Counted from the stretch's first letter, positions 36,901 through 45,401 are shown. The stretch is 64,000 nucleotides of DNA from Amblyomma americanum (GCF_052857255.1 NC_135498.1:86934639-86998638); one strand, 5' to 3'. Program-made: numbers and translations. Notes: generated by a model not told the origin, from the sequence alone.

Positions 36901-38124
36901 ACAGTTGTTTCAGCATCCGCCTCGCATGCGGGAGGTGCGGGGTTCGATCCCCAGTGTCACCGGCTACCCATCCGTGACACAATAGGTACAACCTTTTCCC
37001 TGCCTGTTACTCGGCTGTTTTAAGGTGAAATGCTTGGGAAATGGGTCATTCACCTCACCTTGAGTAGAAGAAATAACCTTGTGCCATGGCGTTCATTGGC
37101 CACAGATGCCCTTGCGCCATAAAAATTCATTGTCATCAAAATGACATGAGCCTTCACTTTTGCCGCTCCAACAGACGACAGTGGCCACGAGGGCGTTTTG
37201 ACGCTGAATTTCAAGCGCAATGAAAGAATGTATCGGGATGCGACGCGGTAGCAAACCTTGCGGCTGAAGAGCGAACCGAAGTTGGCAGCCATGTTGTTGG
37301 ATCGCCCGTCTGGGCCTCAGGTGACGTCAGAAGTGTGATACAAAGCGCTGGGTGGAGCAATCGACATCAGAGGCACCTACTGCAACTGAGTTACGGTGTG
37401 AAGCCGCCTACCAGGCAGACTTCTCGCTTAGAAACATTTGTTAATGGATTTTTTCCCTTGCCCAGACTACTTGGAGGACAAGCTCCAATTCTGCAATACA
37501 ACACATTGCTTAATTTTACTCACAGATTACTTATTTTTTACCCCTAGTCACAGTCGAACGGACTCGTGTTTCTATTTTTTTCTGTCCTTGAACGTTTCCC
37601 TGGTGCATTCCTAACGCTTCATTAGGCGAATTTTCTGCACAGCGGTTTTGCAAGAGTACTTTCGAAAGAAAACAAGAGCGCATTGCACGACTTCTCAAAT
37701 AGTTACGACCGCCAGCTTTTAAGTATTACCTCTCCAGGTTTATCCATTCGATGTCTCGGTACTACGCAGTTTCTCCAAACGCTACACGCACGAACAAATT
37801 GCTAAATGTTGTAATTCCTTTTCAACACCATATAGTCAAAAATTTTGTCTTTATGTTGTTTGGGAAGGATTTTACGGATTAGTCAGAGCGGTGTCACATC
37901 TGAAAATTTCACGCTGTAAGAACTGCCGTCTAGTTCGATTTGTGGAGTAAAGAGAACATCAGTATAAAGCGCCAGAACTTACTCTTAATATTTGCCAGCT
38001 CTTTCGCTAGCTCTTGGACGCGGTTCTCGTGATTTCCAATAGACGGCGCGCCTGCCGCTGGACTTGCCATGATACTTGTTGCCCACAATGCCGCACAGAT
38101 GTATGTGCTGAAACTCGAAGTCAT
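18672..38124 (-). CDS. Secreted fibrinogen-related protein (ixoderin/ficolin-like lectin), five coding exons, one frameshift
   Basis: Coding exons on the minus strand are 38,124-37,983, 33,478-33,336, 30,502-30,397, 21,430-21,269 and 18,974-18,672. All junctions are GT..AG and the phases agree (1, 0, 1, 1). The protein would be about 285 residues: a signal peptide (hydrophobic ICAALWATSIMA, likely cut after SPAAGA), a short heptad-like stretch, then a fibrinogen C-terminal domain. That domain shows CTDLLKGGQRTSGLYNI, VVYCDMQMDGGGWT, QKRGQYGN, YAKGFGDPAKEYWIGN, LHALTSLPEKMQLRV and NGMKFTTFDRD, where the family has a calcium site. GAWWYKHCHFSNF and FPSVQMMIRPATM follow. Tick relatives are haemolymph or gut lectins thought to act in innate recognition. 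In the last exon an extra A near 18,838 shifts the frame after HCHFSNF, so this is either a recent pseudogene, an allele or a sequence error. Gypsy element A lies in the third intron. Identification of the family is firm; the subfamily is not. Confidence 0.85.
19228..19425 (-). repeat. tRNA-derived SINE (Ruka-type), antisense
   Basis: The plus strand reads 'gggctctgcgaatttcggtc', 'tatttaacgtgtactaacat', 'gtacacgggcctctagaatt', 'gggatgaaacccatgccttt'. It lies in intron 4 of the fibrinogen-related gene, downstream of the exon-5-like block shared with copy 1, and is absent from copy 1. Confidence 0.75.
19740..20095 (+). repeat. Dispersed repeat, copy 4
   Basis: 'aattaagctccgccttacggg', in parts, then 'gttaatgggtctcttcagta' and 'tcatttcgtatcacttagca', match 4,867-5,000. 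The terminal part has decayed. Confidence 0.45.
20100..21240. other. No gene seen (intron 4 of fibrinogen-related gene)
   Basis: Only intronic sequence is seen. It holds a run of 16 G at 21,079-21,094 and a 'ctctcaataaaatata' A/T patch near 20,690. No coding or mobile element is recognised. Confidence 0.5.
21269..21430 (-). CDS. Fibrinogen-related gene, exon 4
   Basis: The exon is 162 nt, phase 1 to phase 1. The acceptor is CGATTCTTGCAG|GCAACC and the donor is CCGAATG|GTACGT. It encodes GNRVLHALTSLPEKMQLRV, then LRGNDTVVVDYESIKIENEA and QHFMMRLGKFLRPNG. The first split codon joins exon 3 to make the family's ...EYWIGN... motif, which strongly supports the junction. Confidence 0.88.
21740..22310. 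other. No gene seen (intron 3 of fibrinogen-related gene)
   Basis: No coding sequence, known repeat or hairpin is recognised here. Confidence 0.4.
22325..22498 (-). repeat. tRNA-derived SINE (Ruka-type), antisense
   Basis: The plus strand carries the complement from the body ('gaaaatttcgatcacctgag', 'ttctttagcgtccactgaca') to the tRNA-like head ('gccgggttcgaaaccgcgtc', 'caactgagccaccgtggcgg'). The 5' end of the SINE is intact at about 22,498 and the tail is missing. Confidence 0.82.
22500..23810. other. No gene seen (intron 3)
   Basis: A/T-rich intronic DNA with poly-A/T stretches near 23,420-23,510. It ends at the ATAT target site of gypsy element A. Confidence 0.45.
23815..23965 (+). repeat. 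5' LTR of gypsy element A
   Basis: Starts TGCAGCGGGTAGACGACG and ends TTTCCCGCAACA. It is preceded by the target duplication ATAT. 'ttggtgga', a primer-binding-site-like start, follows immediately. Confidence 0.92.
23988..25415 (-). pseudogene. pol of gypsy element A: protease and partial reverse transcriptase (inverted)
   Basis: Reading on the minus strand, the protease has its active site at ALIDTGAHVSVMS, followed by ILGPDFL. After a linker comes the RT: an EPSSSPWASPVVLVKKKDGS segment, then FSSIDLRSGYWQ, PFGLCNAPATFERMM and the catalytic CYLDDVVVFSPTF. The frame leaves family sequence right after that at about 23,988, where it runs into leader and LTR sequence. A single in-frame TAA (24,945-24,947) separates the protease half from the RT half. 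Otherwise the frame is open across both. Confidence 0.9.
25424..26597 (-). pseudogene. gag of gypsy element A (inverted, frameshifted)
   Basis: The ATG is at 26,597 on the minus strand. A capsid-like part includes FSGTDNVDVDDWINMYERVS and ARVWYETHEDDLTSW. A frame break lies near 26,150 in a C-rich run. The second frame continues to a CCHC zinc knuckle (CFLCHRIGHISRHC) and an Arg/Ser-rich tail, stopping with TAG at 25,424. Just before the stop the sequence reads GGAAAAC, resembling the GGGAAAC slip site of element B. A possible 6-bp stem (CTGCAG/CTGCAG) follows the stop. Confidence 0.88.
26668..27809 (+). pseudogene. Integrase of gypsy element A
   Basis: The zinc-finger part reads HDLPTAGH...FFWPG, with a trailing Cys pair disturbed by a two-base insertion near 26,862. 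The catalytic core follows in the next frame from about 26,889: DLLGPFPTFLSGNKW, STDYTTRYAI (first Asp), LLTDRGRYF (second Asp) and NGLTERFNRT (Glu). The C-terminal module SHYRGPYPVVRRV (GPY/F type) and HVCRLKPYHD end at the stop, 33 bp before the 3' LTR. There is no chromodomain. Confidence 0.9.
27842..27992 (+). repeat. 3' LTR of gypsy element A
   Basis: 151 bp, the same length as the 5' LTR with roughly ten differences by eye. It follows a G-rich patch (gccgggggtcc) that may act as polypurine tract and is followed by the target duplication ATAT. Confidence 0.92.
28000..28725. other. No gene seen (intron 3)
   Basis: No coding sequence is recognised. An open frame on the minus strand here (28,798-28,358) has no family features. 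Confidence 0.4.
28728..29050 (-). repeat. RTE-like LINE 3' end (antisense)
   Basis: The plus strand begins with 'catcatcatcatcatcagcc', the complement of the (GATGAT)n LINE tail. It continues with complements of the tail region seen in sense at 51,300-51,560 ('tctcccatgtttctccaatt', 'ccgcccacctaaccttcggg', 'gcattacatgccctgcccaa'). Confidence 0.82.
29055..29615 (+). repeat. I/Jockey-like LINE 3' end
   Basis: It encodes a LINE ORF2 C-terminus: ATLLCRLWLGVAFTNAYS, a CENCGGEETIKRLLCDCPRF zinc-knuckle (C..C..C..C type) and LLPLTEAKSLGP. A pyrimidine-rich 3' UTR follows, ending in a CT repeat at about 29,597-29,614. The copy at 39,062-39,714 shares all three segments. It abuts an antisense RTE piece, which makes an accidental long open frame through 28,667-29,362. 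Confidence 0.78.
29620..30240. other. No gene seen (intron 3)
   Basis: No convincing coding or mobile sequence is seen. Short open frames here lack family features. Confidence 0.4.
30397..30502 (-). CDS. Fibrinogen-related gene, exon 3
   Basis: The exon is 106 nt, phase 0 to phase 1. The acceptor is GGGACGCAG|GTATTCC and the donor is TGGATAG|GTACGG. It encodes VFQKRGQYGNRVYYFYRNW, TEYAKGFGDPAKEYWIG. The pseudogene copy at 5,614-5,719 has identical length and equivalent splice sites. The sequence is open and close to family consensus. Confidence 0.9.
32300..33330. other. No gene seen (intron 2)
   Basis: A/T-rich intron with poly-T runs (for example 33,183-33,198). An open frame at 32,368-32,823 is low in complexity and has no family features. 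Confidence 0.4.
33336..33478 (-). CDS. Fibrinogen-related gene, exon 2
   Basis: The exon is 143 nt, phase 1 to phase 0. The acceptor is CCTTACACAG|AGTCC and the donor is GGCTGGACG|GTAGGT. It encodes the start of the fibrinogen domain: SIRPRHCTDLLKGGQRTSG, then LYNIFLNPKEP and VVYCDMQMDGGGWT. The two Cys and the DGGGWT motif are family hallmarks. It is too short to appear as an obvious open frame. Confidence 0.9.
33490..34780. other. No gene seen (intron 1 of fibrinogen-related gene)
   Basis: No family features are seen. The short open frame at 33,808-34,062 is not recognised. Confidence 0.4.
34790..35690 (+). pseudogene. Mariner/Tc1-like transposase remnant
   Basis: The plus strand can be followed through frame breaks. 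At about 34,780-34,860 is an N-terminal helix-turn-helix-like segment (LDEQFKIDVLAFVRA). Next come TDFDRRQDFCNW and the first catalytic Asp in AIWTDEAEFCRNSS. VNLHNAHYLSDLNPHWPRA and VNVWRGILKDRIG follow. The second catalytic site reads QNNGEPTH where the family usually has Asp-Gly-Ala-Pro-Ala, so it is Asp to Asn. The third is in WPPSSLDLTTLDIF. A C-terminal stretch is near 35,510-35,640 (DLETTLITACAAYV). It is dead by frame breaks and by the lost Asp. I did not find clear terminal inverted repeats. It lies in intron 1 of the fibrinogen-related gene. Confidence 0.8.
35771..35810 (+). repeat. Inverted repeat arm, left (Penelope-like element)
   Basis: 'cgctacacactaacaaaacg' and the following 20 bp pair almost perfectly with 36,357-36,400. 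Confidence 0.88.
36357..36400 (-). repeat. Inverted repeat arm, right (Penelope-like element)
   Basis: Reverse complement of 35,771-35,810 with about three differences. It joins directly to the upstream edge of the GIY-YIG reading frame. Confidence 0.88.
36430..36885. other. No gene seen
   Basis: A/T-rich DNA in intron 1 of the fibrinogen-related gene; nothing is recognised. Confidence 0.4.
36890..37065 (+). repeat. Second tRNA-derived SINE family
   Basis: It has a tRNA-like head with 'agtggcacagttgtttcagc' (D-arm region), an anticodon-like arm 'ccgcctcgcatgcggg', and the B-box 'ggggttcgatcccc' with 'ggtgc' before it. A body ('cctgcctgttactcggctgt', 'gaaatgcttgggaaatgggt') follows. The head differs from the Ruka-type SINEs in this window. 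It is a SINE head and not a tRNA gene, since the acceptor stem is not paired. Confidence 0.6.
37290..37925. other. No gene seen
   Basis: Intron 1 of the fibrinogen-related gene; no repeat or coding sequence is recognised. Confidence 0.4.
37983..38124 (-). CDS. Fibrinogen-related gene, exon 1 (signal peptide)
   Basis: The ATG is at 38,122-38,124. The exon encodes MTSSFSTYICAALWATSIMA, then SPAAGAPSIGNHENRVQELA and KELANIK. The donor A|GTAAGT is a perfect consensus. The remaining A joins AG of exon 2 to make a Lys codon. The hydrophobic core is a typical secretion signal, and the Leu/Ala-spaced end may form a short coiled coil. No TATA box was recognised upstream. Confidence 0.82.
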
Positions 38125-38324
38125 TGTCGCTGAAGGCAGGTGGCTCGATGATTTTTTTTTTTTGCTACTGAAGGCGAATTCCTAGGCGGCAGCCTCTGGA
38201 GCTGGAATAGCCCAGAAGATAACGCCACCTAAAACAGCTTTTTGTGATCCAGTGTTCTCTCATAATTACCAAAGAACAAAGTTATTCAGGAATCCATGCC
38301 CCGGATGTTTAAGAATGTGTTCAC

Positions 38325-38372
38325 ACACACACGCACACGCGCACGCACAAATACACACACATGCACAAGCTG
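38325..38372. repeat. CA-rich microsatellite
   Basis: An interrupted (CA)n run is clear here, with 'cacacacacacgcacacgcg' at its start. It lies upstream of the first exon of the fibrinogen-related gene. Confidence 0.85.
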
Positions 38373-38850
38373 TTTCACCTAAGGTTCCAACATATTTAAA
38401 AATAGTATTTTTCTTAAACGAGTGCTTGACAATCGCCACCCAATCACGAGTCAATAAACAATAAATATAAACATTTTTCATTCATTCTCCATGCCTGCTA
38501 CCCTACGTCGCTTCCTATAGCAATAACATTCAGCTGACCACCTAATTTTGGTTAAGCTTTTTCAACAAGCATCACAAAAACCCGGGGAACAAAAAGAACA
38601 GCACAAATACCCTGTTCATAGACTTTATCACAAGCCCGAACTCTTAAATAAAGTCCGGATTTTCTTAGTTGCTTCTACGCCTTTTTCGATGCTTCGCGCA
38701 TTGAACATCGTAAACGAAAAACCCAATTTGAAACTAAAAGAGCTAGTCAGATATAACGAAACTGCCGTCTCATTATTTATAATAGGCCTCCACTTTTCCT
38801 AAGTCAAATGTTCTCCACTTGCGGCCAGCAACCACTCAGACGCATTAGCT

Positions 38851-39739
38851 GCGCTCGCCGCGATGGCTGAGTGGTTATGGCGCTCGGCTGCTGACCCGAA
38901 AGACGCGGGTTCGATCCCGGCCGCGGCGGTCGAATTTTGATGGAGGCGAAATTCTAGAGGCCCGTGTCAGTGCACGTTAAAGAACCCTAGGTGGTCGAAA
39001 TTTCCGGAGCCCTTCACTACGGCGTCCCTTATAGCCTGAGTCGCTTTGGGACGTCAAATCCCCTTAACGTCCATCCCCATCTCAAGAGCCGACGCAGCGG
39101 GTAGGCTTAGACCACTGTCGCGGGACTTCACGCTTGCCGCGTGTAATTCAGGTCAATTCTCGCATTCGCGTTTAAAAACCTTGGACCCAAATCTGAAGCT
39201 TCGGCTTCCATCCTGCCTACAACGACGTGAAGCAACTTTGTTGTGTCACCTGTGGCTTGGTGTAGCTTTCACCAAGCACTACTCCTTCCTAATAGGTATG
39301 GCTGACAGTCCGGCATGTGCCACCTGCGGGTGTGATGAGGCTATAGCCCACATTCTTTGTGAATTTCCTGCCTACAGCGCCGAAAGACAGTCTCTCTGCC
39401 GTGCACTGGAGCATCTAGACCTGCACCCACTGACGGAAACGAAGATTCTCGGCCACTGCCCGCGGCGATCGTCGGTGGTGAAGGCCCCCAAGGCACTACT
39501 CCGCTTCTTGAGGACTTCTGGCCTGCACGACAGGCTGTGAGTTTACTGAAAGATGTGACTTTGCATAGTGACTTCAATTTCCTGCAACTCTCTTTTCTCC
39601 TTCATCTTTTTCTCCCCTCACCCTTTTCCCCCAGTGCAGGGTAGGAAACCGGTTATTCTTCTGGTTAACCTCCCTTCATTTCCTCCTTCTCCTCATTCTC
39701 CTCCTCCTCTTCCTAAACCCCCATAAGCCAAGCCAAGCC
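38851..39739 (+). repeat. tRNA-derived SINE (Ruka-type) split by a LINE insertion
   Basis: The SINE head and body run from about 38,853 to 39,062 (GCCGCGATGGCTGAGTGG, B-box GGTTCGATCCC, 'gtcagtgcacgttaaagaac'). The terminal 'aaacccccataagccaagcc' tail is found only at 39,714-39,739. The target duplication ACGCATTAGCT at 38,840-38,850 and 39,740-39,750 encloses both parts. A LINE fragment therefore entered an already-inserted SINE. Confidence 0.9.
39062..39714 (+). repeat. I/Jockey-like LINE 3' end inside a SINE
   Basis: It encodes the ORF2 C-terminus: REATLLCHLWLGVAFTKHYS, CATCGCDEAIAHILCEFPAY, LHPLTETKILGHCP and ...RTSGLHDRL, with a stop at 39,538-39,540. The 3' UTR is pyrimidine-rich and ends in 'ctcctcctcttcct'. 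It is 5' truncated. The same family is at 29,055-29,615. The open frame (39,046-39,540) starts in SINE sequence, so its first residues are not LINE. Confidence 0.85.
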
Positions 39740-39754
39740 ACGCATTAGCTCGCT

Positions 39755-40760
39755 TAAAGTTCTGGAAAGCAGCGCCTGCTTACAAGGACTGTTCATGGGT
39801 ATGTTTCTTCCCTCGCCTTGCGGTTGGCTGCCTGTAGATCCTGCTACTTCCAATTTTAGACGATGGTCCTAAGTGTGTGCTTTTTTTTTTAAGCCGCCAA
39901 AGCGAAAAGAACCCTGAAACAAATGGAGGTGAACCTCCATGTGGCAATTCTACAAATAAAATGCGGTCTACCCGTTAGAGAAAATGCATCATACGGTATC
40001 GACGTACCTTCCGAGCTCCTGCAAAAGTATTGCAATAAACTACACCCGCTTTGTAAGCGCTGATTCCAAGCGAGTGAGCATGGGGCCGTACAGCCTTGAA
40101 TTTATAGAGCCATAAATACATGAAAGGGCTGCTTTTGGCTACTTTTGACTCCGGTTTTGGCTCTTTTTATAAATTGCTCAGCGTCAGCCCTAGATCTGGC
40201 CTCATTTCATTATCTCATGCGTGCATGGTCATGGCTTTCCTTTCTTTATTTGTTTGCCATTTCGCTCACCAACAGTTGGGGGAAAGAGCGGATAAGTAAA
40301 CAGCCCTCTAAAAGCAAAGTGCGATCCAAAAGATTAAGCTTACCTGTCACGAGGAAAAAGCAATTTGAATACAACTTGACTCCCCAGGGTCGCCTTTACC
40401 GTGGCGCACAGAGTAGGGCCTACGAATCACTAACGGTTCGCTTGATCGTGGCATCTTTCGAACAGAACGCAAGAATTAGGACGCTTCGCACTCTGCAGTC
40501 GACCAGGGATGCTGCCGCTCACATCTGTTCGCAGACAATCACTCCGGTCGCAAAACGCGGGAAGACTTTGTTGTTGTACGGCTTTCTCATACACACTGCG
40601 GTAAAAGCTGAGACAAGCAGTTCAAAAACAAAAGTTTGCGTCGAAGAAGACAGCAGAAGGAGTCAAAACATGCCCTAACGATGGGACAATTTTTACTTCT
40701 CTCCATGTGGCGTCACCCGAGGATATCCAAAGGCCTGCACTGGGAAGAGTTGGGGATAAA
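39755..40760. other. No supported gene
   Basis: An open frame at 40,145-40,678 has no ATG near its start, no recognisable motif, and runs through A/T-rich DNA. I do not call it a gene. The rest shows nothing. Confidence 0.4.
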
Positions 40761-40764
40761 AGTT

Positions 40765-40860
40765 AGTGTAGAAAACGTTAGTAGCCTGCGATGTGCTGAT
40801 GGCATTGCCAGCTCAGGGGATGAATGAACCAGCTCAGGGGATGAATTGCAAAGATTGAAA
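40765..40860 (+). repeat. RTE-like LINE scrap
   Basis: 'gttagtagcctgcgatgtgc', 'tgatggcattgccagctcag' and 'gatgaattgcaaagattgaa' match the RT-end region of the RTE-like LINE. 'ccagctcaggggatgaat' is duplicated in tandem. Confidence 0.6.
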
Positions 40861-41078
40861 TAAGAGTTATCTGCACGAAAGTGCAAGACAACAGGAAGAA
40901 ATACATACCACGCTTAGAAGAGCAGCGTGTCAACTTTATTTTTTATGGAAACGCAAACGCTTCAATACGTCTTGCATTAATTTGAAAAATAAAGTTGGCA
41001 GCCTGCGCTTCGAAGTGGCATACGTGTTTCTTCCTCTTGCCCTAGACTTTCATGTAGTTTACTCCTATTTCAGTATGA

Positions 41079-41318
41079 CGCCGCCGCGGTTAACTCAGTC
41101 GTTATGGCGCTGGGCTGCTGACCCGAAAGACGCGGGTTCGATCCCGGCCACAACGCTTGAATTTAGATGGAGGCGAAATTCTAGACTCCCGTGTACTGTG
41201 CGATGTCAGTGCACGTTCAAGATCCCCAGGTGGTCGAAATTTTTCCAGAGCCCTTCACTACAGCGTCCCTCTTAGGCTGAGTCACTCTGGGGCGTTGAAT
41301 CCCCATGAGCCTAAGCCT
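41079..41318 (+). repeat. tRNA-derived SINE (Ruka-type)
   Basis: A full-length copy with head CCGCCGCGG, B-box GGTTCGATCCC, the conserved body and a short decayed tail. Target duplication TATTTCAGTATGA (41,066-41,078) matches TATTTCAATATGA (41,319-41,331) with one difference. Confidence 0.88.
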
Positions 41319-42055
41319 TATTTCAATATGAGCGAACTACTCCGGCAAATCTTATTGCAAAGCATGACCGAGGACTTAGACAGGAAAAGCGGGACGGCCG
41401 GTAAGAAAATTAAAGAATCCCAAAGTTCTTTTCAACAGTCTCGGAAGAGAACAGCAGTTTACGATTGGTAGCGAAGCGTTGGGAGTGCATCAACTTATAG
41501 CAGGACAGTGACCGCAGATCCAGACCGCAGGAGTGAAATAACTAGGCAAATAAGAATGGCATAGAGCGTATTTGACAGGTACTCTCAGATCATGAATTGC
41601 AGCTTGTCAGCAGCTTTCGAGAGCAAAGGTAACCGTATCTGTCACCTGTGGTGCGAAAACGTGAAGGGTGACGCAAAGGGTACAACTTAAATTGAGGACA
41701 ATACAGCGTACTGCGGAAACAAAAATAAGTGCGGGGTTATGGGGTTAACATACAGGAACAGAGCTGATTGAGCCGGGGGGAAAGGAGGAAAATTGGATGG
41801 GAAAGATTTTTTAGTCCCAATTGAGAAGAAATGAGCATTGGCCAGGCAAGCAATGCGAAGGCAAGATAACCGAAGGTCTTCTAAAAGAAGCCAAGATTAG
41901 TAGGGGGCGGCCGAAAGGCAGGTGGGCGTATGAAATTAAGAAGTTTGTGGCGATAGGATGGCCGCAGCTGACACAGGAAAGGGGTATTTGGAGGGTATGA
42001 GAAGTGCTTGTCCTCCAGTGGGCATAATAGGATCATGATGACTATTATTTTATGT
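41319..42055 (+). repeat. RTE-like LINE, 3' part
   Basis: Decayed sense copy from the post-RT region ('ttgcaaagcatgaccgagga', 'acagtctcggaagagaacag') through 'gggggcggccgaaaggcagg' and 'atggccgcagctgacacagg' to the tail ('ataataggatcatgatgact'). Stops and indels run throughout. Confidence 0.75.
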
Positions 42056-42059
42056 GGTG

Positions 42060-43335
42060 TTAGTGCAGCTGTCGGTGCAGAACGGCGGAACTGTGTATGC
42101 ACCCTTTGTACAAATAATGCTCAGCGAACACACAACCTTCATTACGGGCTCTCGAAGGTAGCCTAAATTCACGTCATCAATAAGGTTGTAATTAAATGTG
42201 GAGAATACGACCGGTCACATTATAACCTATTTAACCCCGGTTTCTGCATCGGGTCACCGATATTTTTAAACGCTTAGGATATGATAATTTTGGGGCCAAA
42301 GCATGACTGAAGAAGTATCTTCTCCTCCGTTTGGAGCCTTTGGCAGTATTTTGCGCTGGGCTAATGTGGAGAAAATTATGACTGTGGAAATCGTGATATC
42401 ATCTTCATCTGGAAGAACTGGTTACCACAAGACTAAAACATCCCAAAATAATGTCATTCTGGAAATCCGAGGAAAATCAAAGAATTAACGGTGGATTTCC
42501 GGGGTCGATGTTAACGTCTTTATGCTAATTAATGCGTTTAGCTGTCTGACTGAAAACAGCAGAGCACTTGCTCCTGCGTTCAGATCAAGTTTCACATTGA
42601 ACGACGTGTCGTTAGCCTATAGCACAACTTTTCCTGAAGCTTGATATGAATAACAGCGCTGATATAGGGTAATATGAAGAGAATAGACCACCCTGCCAAT
42701 TAGTGGAAAGCAATGAGGTCGTAATTCTTTATTAATTAATGCACATATAGCACCTGCACATTGGTAGGCCTCAGTTGGTTCTAGCTCTCCCAGTCATATC
42801 CACCAAGTTTTGCTCATACCTACGTATAAGGCTTCGTAGCACATTATGTTTACACACCAGGCCCCACCGGTTGGCAGCGCAGAAAGGCACGGTTACGTGT
42901 TACCATCAGGCATGCAGAGTCAGCTATTTCTTCTTCAACTTTGTTAAACAGGTCATTCATCACTTGCATAGGAGCTGCATAGCGAGAAAACAACGAAGCA
43001 CCCTGCTTTATTTTCTCGTGCTATTCACCTCTTTAGCATACACGTGTCTGCATTGTAATTTGCATAATCGGCGCTCTGTTCGTGCAAACTTACAGCGAAT
43101 GTCTCATTCCTATTAAAATATGGCTCTAGTAAACGCTAGCAGTTTACCGGGTGTCTCGCCTATCAAAAGAGCCGATAGGTCATCTGTGAGCTGTTATTCT
43201 GCAAAAAAGCTATATCCTCAGATTCCTGTGCCACACAAGCTGCAAGCTCCGCCGAAAACGCGCCCAGTAGACGCCGTATAACATGGAAATGGCTATCGTC
43301 CTCGCGTCCTTGTGGTGCCGTTTTCAATTATTGCG
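42060..43335. other. No gene seen
   Basis: No coding or mobile sequence is recognised. Confidence 0.4.
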
Positions 43336-43339
43336 AGAC

Positions 43340-43510
43340 CTGGTCACGTTATAACCTGCAAACTTATTAATCTCATCCGCCCAACTAACTTCATGCCGGC
43401 TCCTGCTACGCTTGCCTGCTCTTGGTATCCAGCCCGTTACCCTTCACTGCCATCAGTGATCTTGCCTTCGCATTTTATGCCCGTCCCAAGCACATTTGAC
43501 AAGTATGTCA
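43340..43510 (-). repeat. RTE-like LINE scrap (antisense)
   Basis: The plus strand shows 'ttaatctcatccgcccaact', 'tacgcttgcctgctcttggt' and 'tgcccgtcccaagcacattt', the complement of the LINE tail region. Confidence 0.65.
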
Positions 43511-44849
43511 TTACTGCTTGTTTATTCCCTGACCAGTCATGCAGGCATTGCGAGAACAGGGCGTAGAAAAGTCTGATGTGAAAACGTAAAAATACTTGAA
43601 AATATCTATCTATAGCAACTGCGCAGCTACCATAGTCTTCCATAAAGTCAGGAATAAAATTCGAATAAGGAAGGGCGTCAGGCAAGGAGACACGATGTCG
43701 CCAATGCTATTCACTGCCTGTTTACAGCAGGTATTTCGAGGCTTAGATTTTGACTAGTTGGCGATAAGAGTTAATGGAAATACCTAAATATCTGCGATTC
43801 ACTGATGACATTGCCTTGGTAAGTCACTCATGAGATGAACTGCAAAACGCGATCAATTAGACAGACAGAGCAGAACTGTGGGTCTAAAGATTAACATGCA
43901 GAAAACCAAGGTAATTGTACACCAGTCTCGGAAGAAACACCAGTTCGCAATTGCTAGCGAGGTGCTGGAAGTGGTAAAGAAATACGGCTACTTAGGGCAG
44001 GTATTGACAGCTGATCCGGATCACGAGAGGGAAACTACTAGAAGAATAAGAATGGGGTGGAGCACATTTGGCAGGGTCTCTCAGATAATGAATGGTTGTT
44101 TACCAATATCCCTCAAGAGAAAAGTATATTGTCGCGGTGCTAGCGACAAGAAACAGACCCGGCAGTTTGGCAGCACGCTGTTGTCTTTGTGCTCTGTTGG
44201 ACCGCACTTCCTTCAGGAGGGGAGCAGGCGAACTTCAACGTTGTTATTGTTAGCCTTTCACAAGATGGCACATACCCACACTGGGGGATCGGCCAAGAGT
44301 CGGGAGGCTGAGGTTGCTATTCACTTGCACTCAGTAAAGGAAAAAGAAAATCACGCGGGAAAGCAGCAATGGTGGATGCTACCTTGAAGTAGAAGGGCAT
44401 GAACAGAAAAGGGATAATAGTTCGGAAAAAAAAAGAGAGGGACAAAAAGGAAATAATTAATTAAGTACAAATATAATAATGTATACAGAGAGGAAATATT
44501 GTAACACTTAGCAAGGCAGTCAATGAGATTTTATCAAGAAATTTTGAACAACGGTACAACCAAATCTGTGGCTAAACCAAAATGTGGTGGTGCCAGGTGA
44601 TAGCAAGAGCGGGCCGCTTAAACTAAGGCCAAGATGTTGCAAGGGCTCCTCCAGCAACCTTCTTCTAAAAGAGGTGAAACGGCGACAATAGAGCAAAAAA
44701 TGATCGATAGAGTCAAGCTCACTTCAAAATGCACAGAGGGGAGAGAGCGCCAAATCAAACCTGTGTAGATAGAAATTTAGAGAAGGTATATGGCAGCGCA
44801 GCCTCGTCAGAGATACTTCAAGCTGGCGAGATCGACAAGTGCCGGCGTC

Positions 44850-44864
44850 AATGTCTTTCAGCCT
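44850..44864. repeat. Target duplication of the palindromic Penelope-like element, left
   Basis: AATGTCTTTCAGCCT; the identical 15 bp are at 51,103-51,117. Confidence 0.9.
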
Positions 44865-45026
44865 ACTTACAAACGTTAGTACAAAATAAGAGACATTCAC
44901 AAGAAAGGTCGACAGGGCAACGCGCTACTGAAAACTGATACCTTTATTGAAAGAAACACGTAATATATAAACACATCGTAACTCCACCTCTCATCTGATA
45001 GGTGGAGTGACGATGTGCCTATATAT

Positions 45027-45399
45027 TGCCGCGAATATTTGCAGTGTTTATTCGTTTTTCAAATCTGCCGCGACACCACCTTATCGCTTTGTTTGCGACG
45101 CAAGACGCGACTAGATTTATCTCGATTGATCGCAGCCAGGCAAAGCTGATTCTACGTTGTTCCGGAATGTTCTAGTAACTTTGCGCCCTTTATCTCGAAT
45201 GTTCGCTATCAGCTTTAAATTGAGCACGGCCGACAGCGGCGGGCATTCTGTTCGACGACCGCCGAGCACGCTTGTCGCTTCGCCGCCGCCGAGTGATTCA
45301 GTCCATTTTGGGTGCAAGTCAGCCCAATAAACAGTTCTTTTAGAAGACCGTTTCGTCCGTCTTCATCGCTGCTTCGACTGCCGTCACCACTACGTGACA
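45027..45399 (+). repeat. 5' LTR of gypsy element B
   Basis: TGCCGCGAATATTT...CTACGTGACA, 373 bp, with AATAAA at 45,326-45,331. It differs from the 3' LTR only by one C near 45,393. Confidence 0.96.
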
Positions 45400-45401
45400 T
45401 C

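Noticed and set aside
38325..38372. CRISPR-like or other spaced repeat array
   Set aside because: It is a plain CA microsatellite. No regularly spaced repeats occur anywhere in the window.
40145..40678. 177-codon open frame as a gene
   Set aside because: No ATG near the start, no recognisable motif, no splice context and A/T-rich composition. It is compatible with chance.
44930..45010. Hammerhead ribozyme in the palindromic Penelope-like element
   Set aside because: Penelope-like elements can carry one, and CTGAT and GAAA are present, but the full CUGAUGA core and a fitting stem arrangement are not. A covariance-model search would decide.
45117..45317. Identical 66-codon antisense frames at 45,117-45,317 and 50,680-50,880 as genes
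   Set aside because: They are the two LTRs of element B. The identity only reflects LTR identity.
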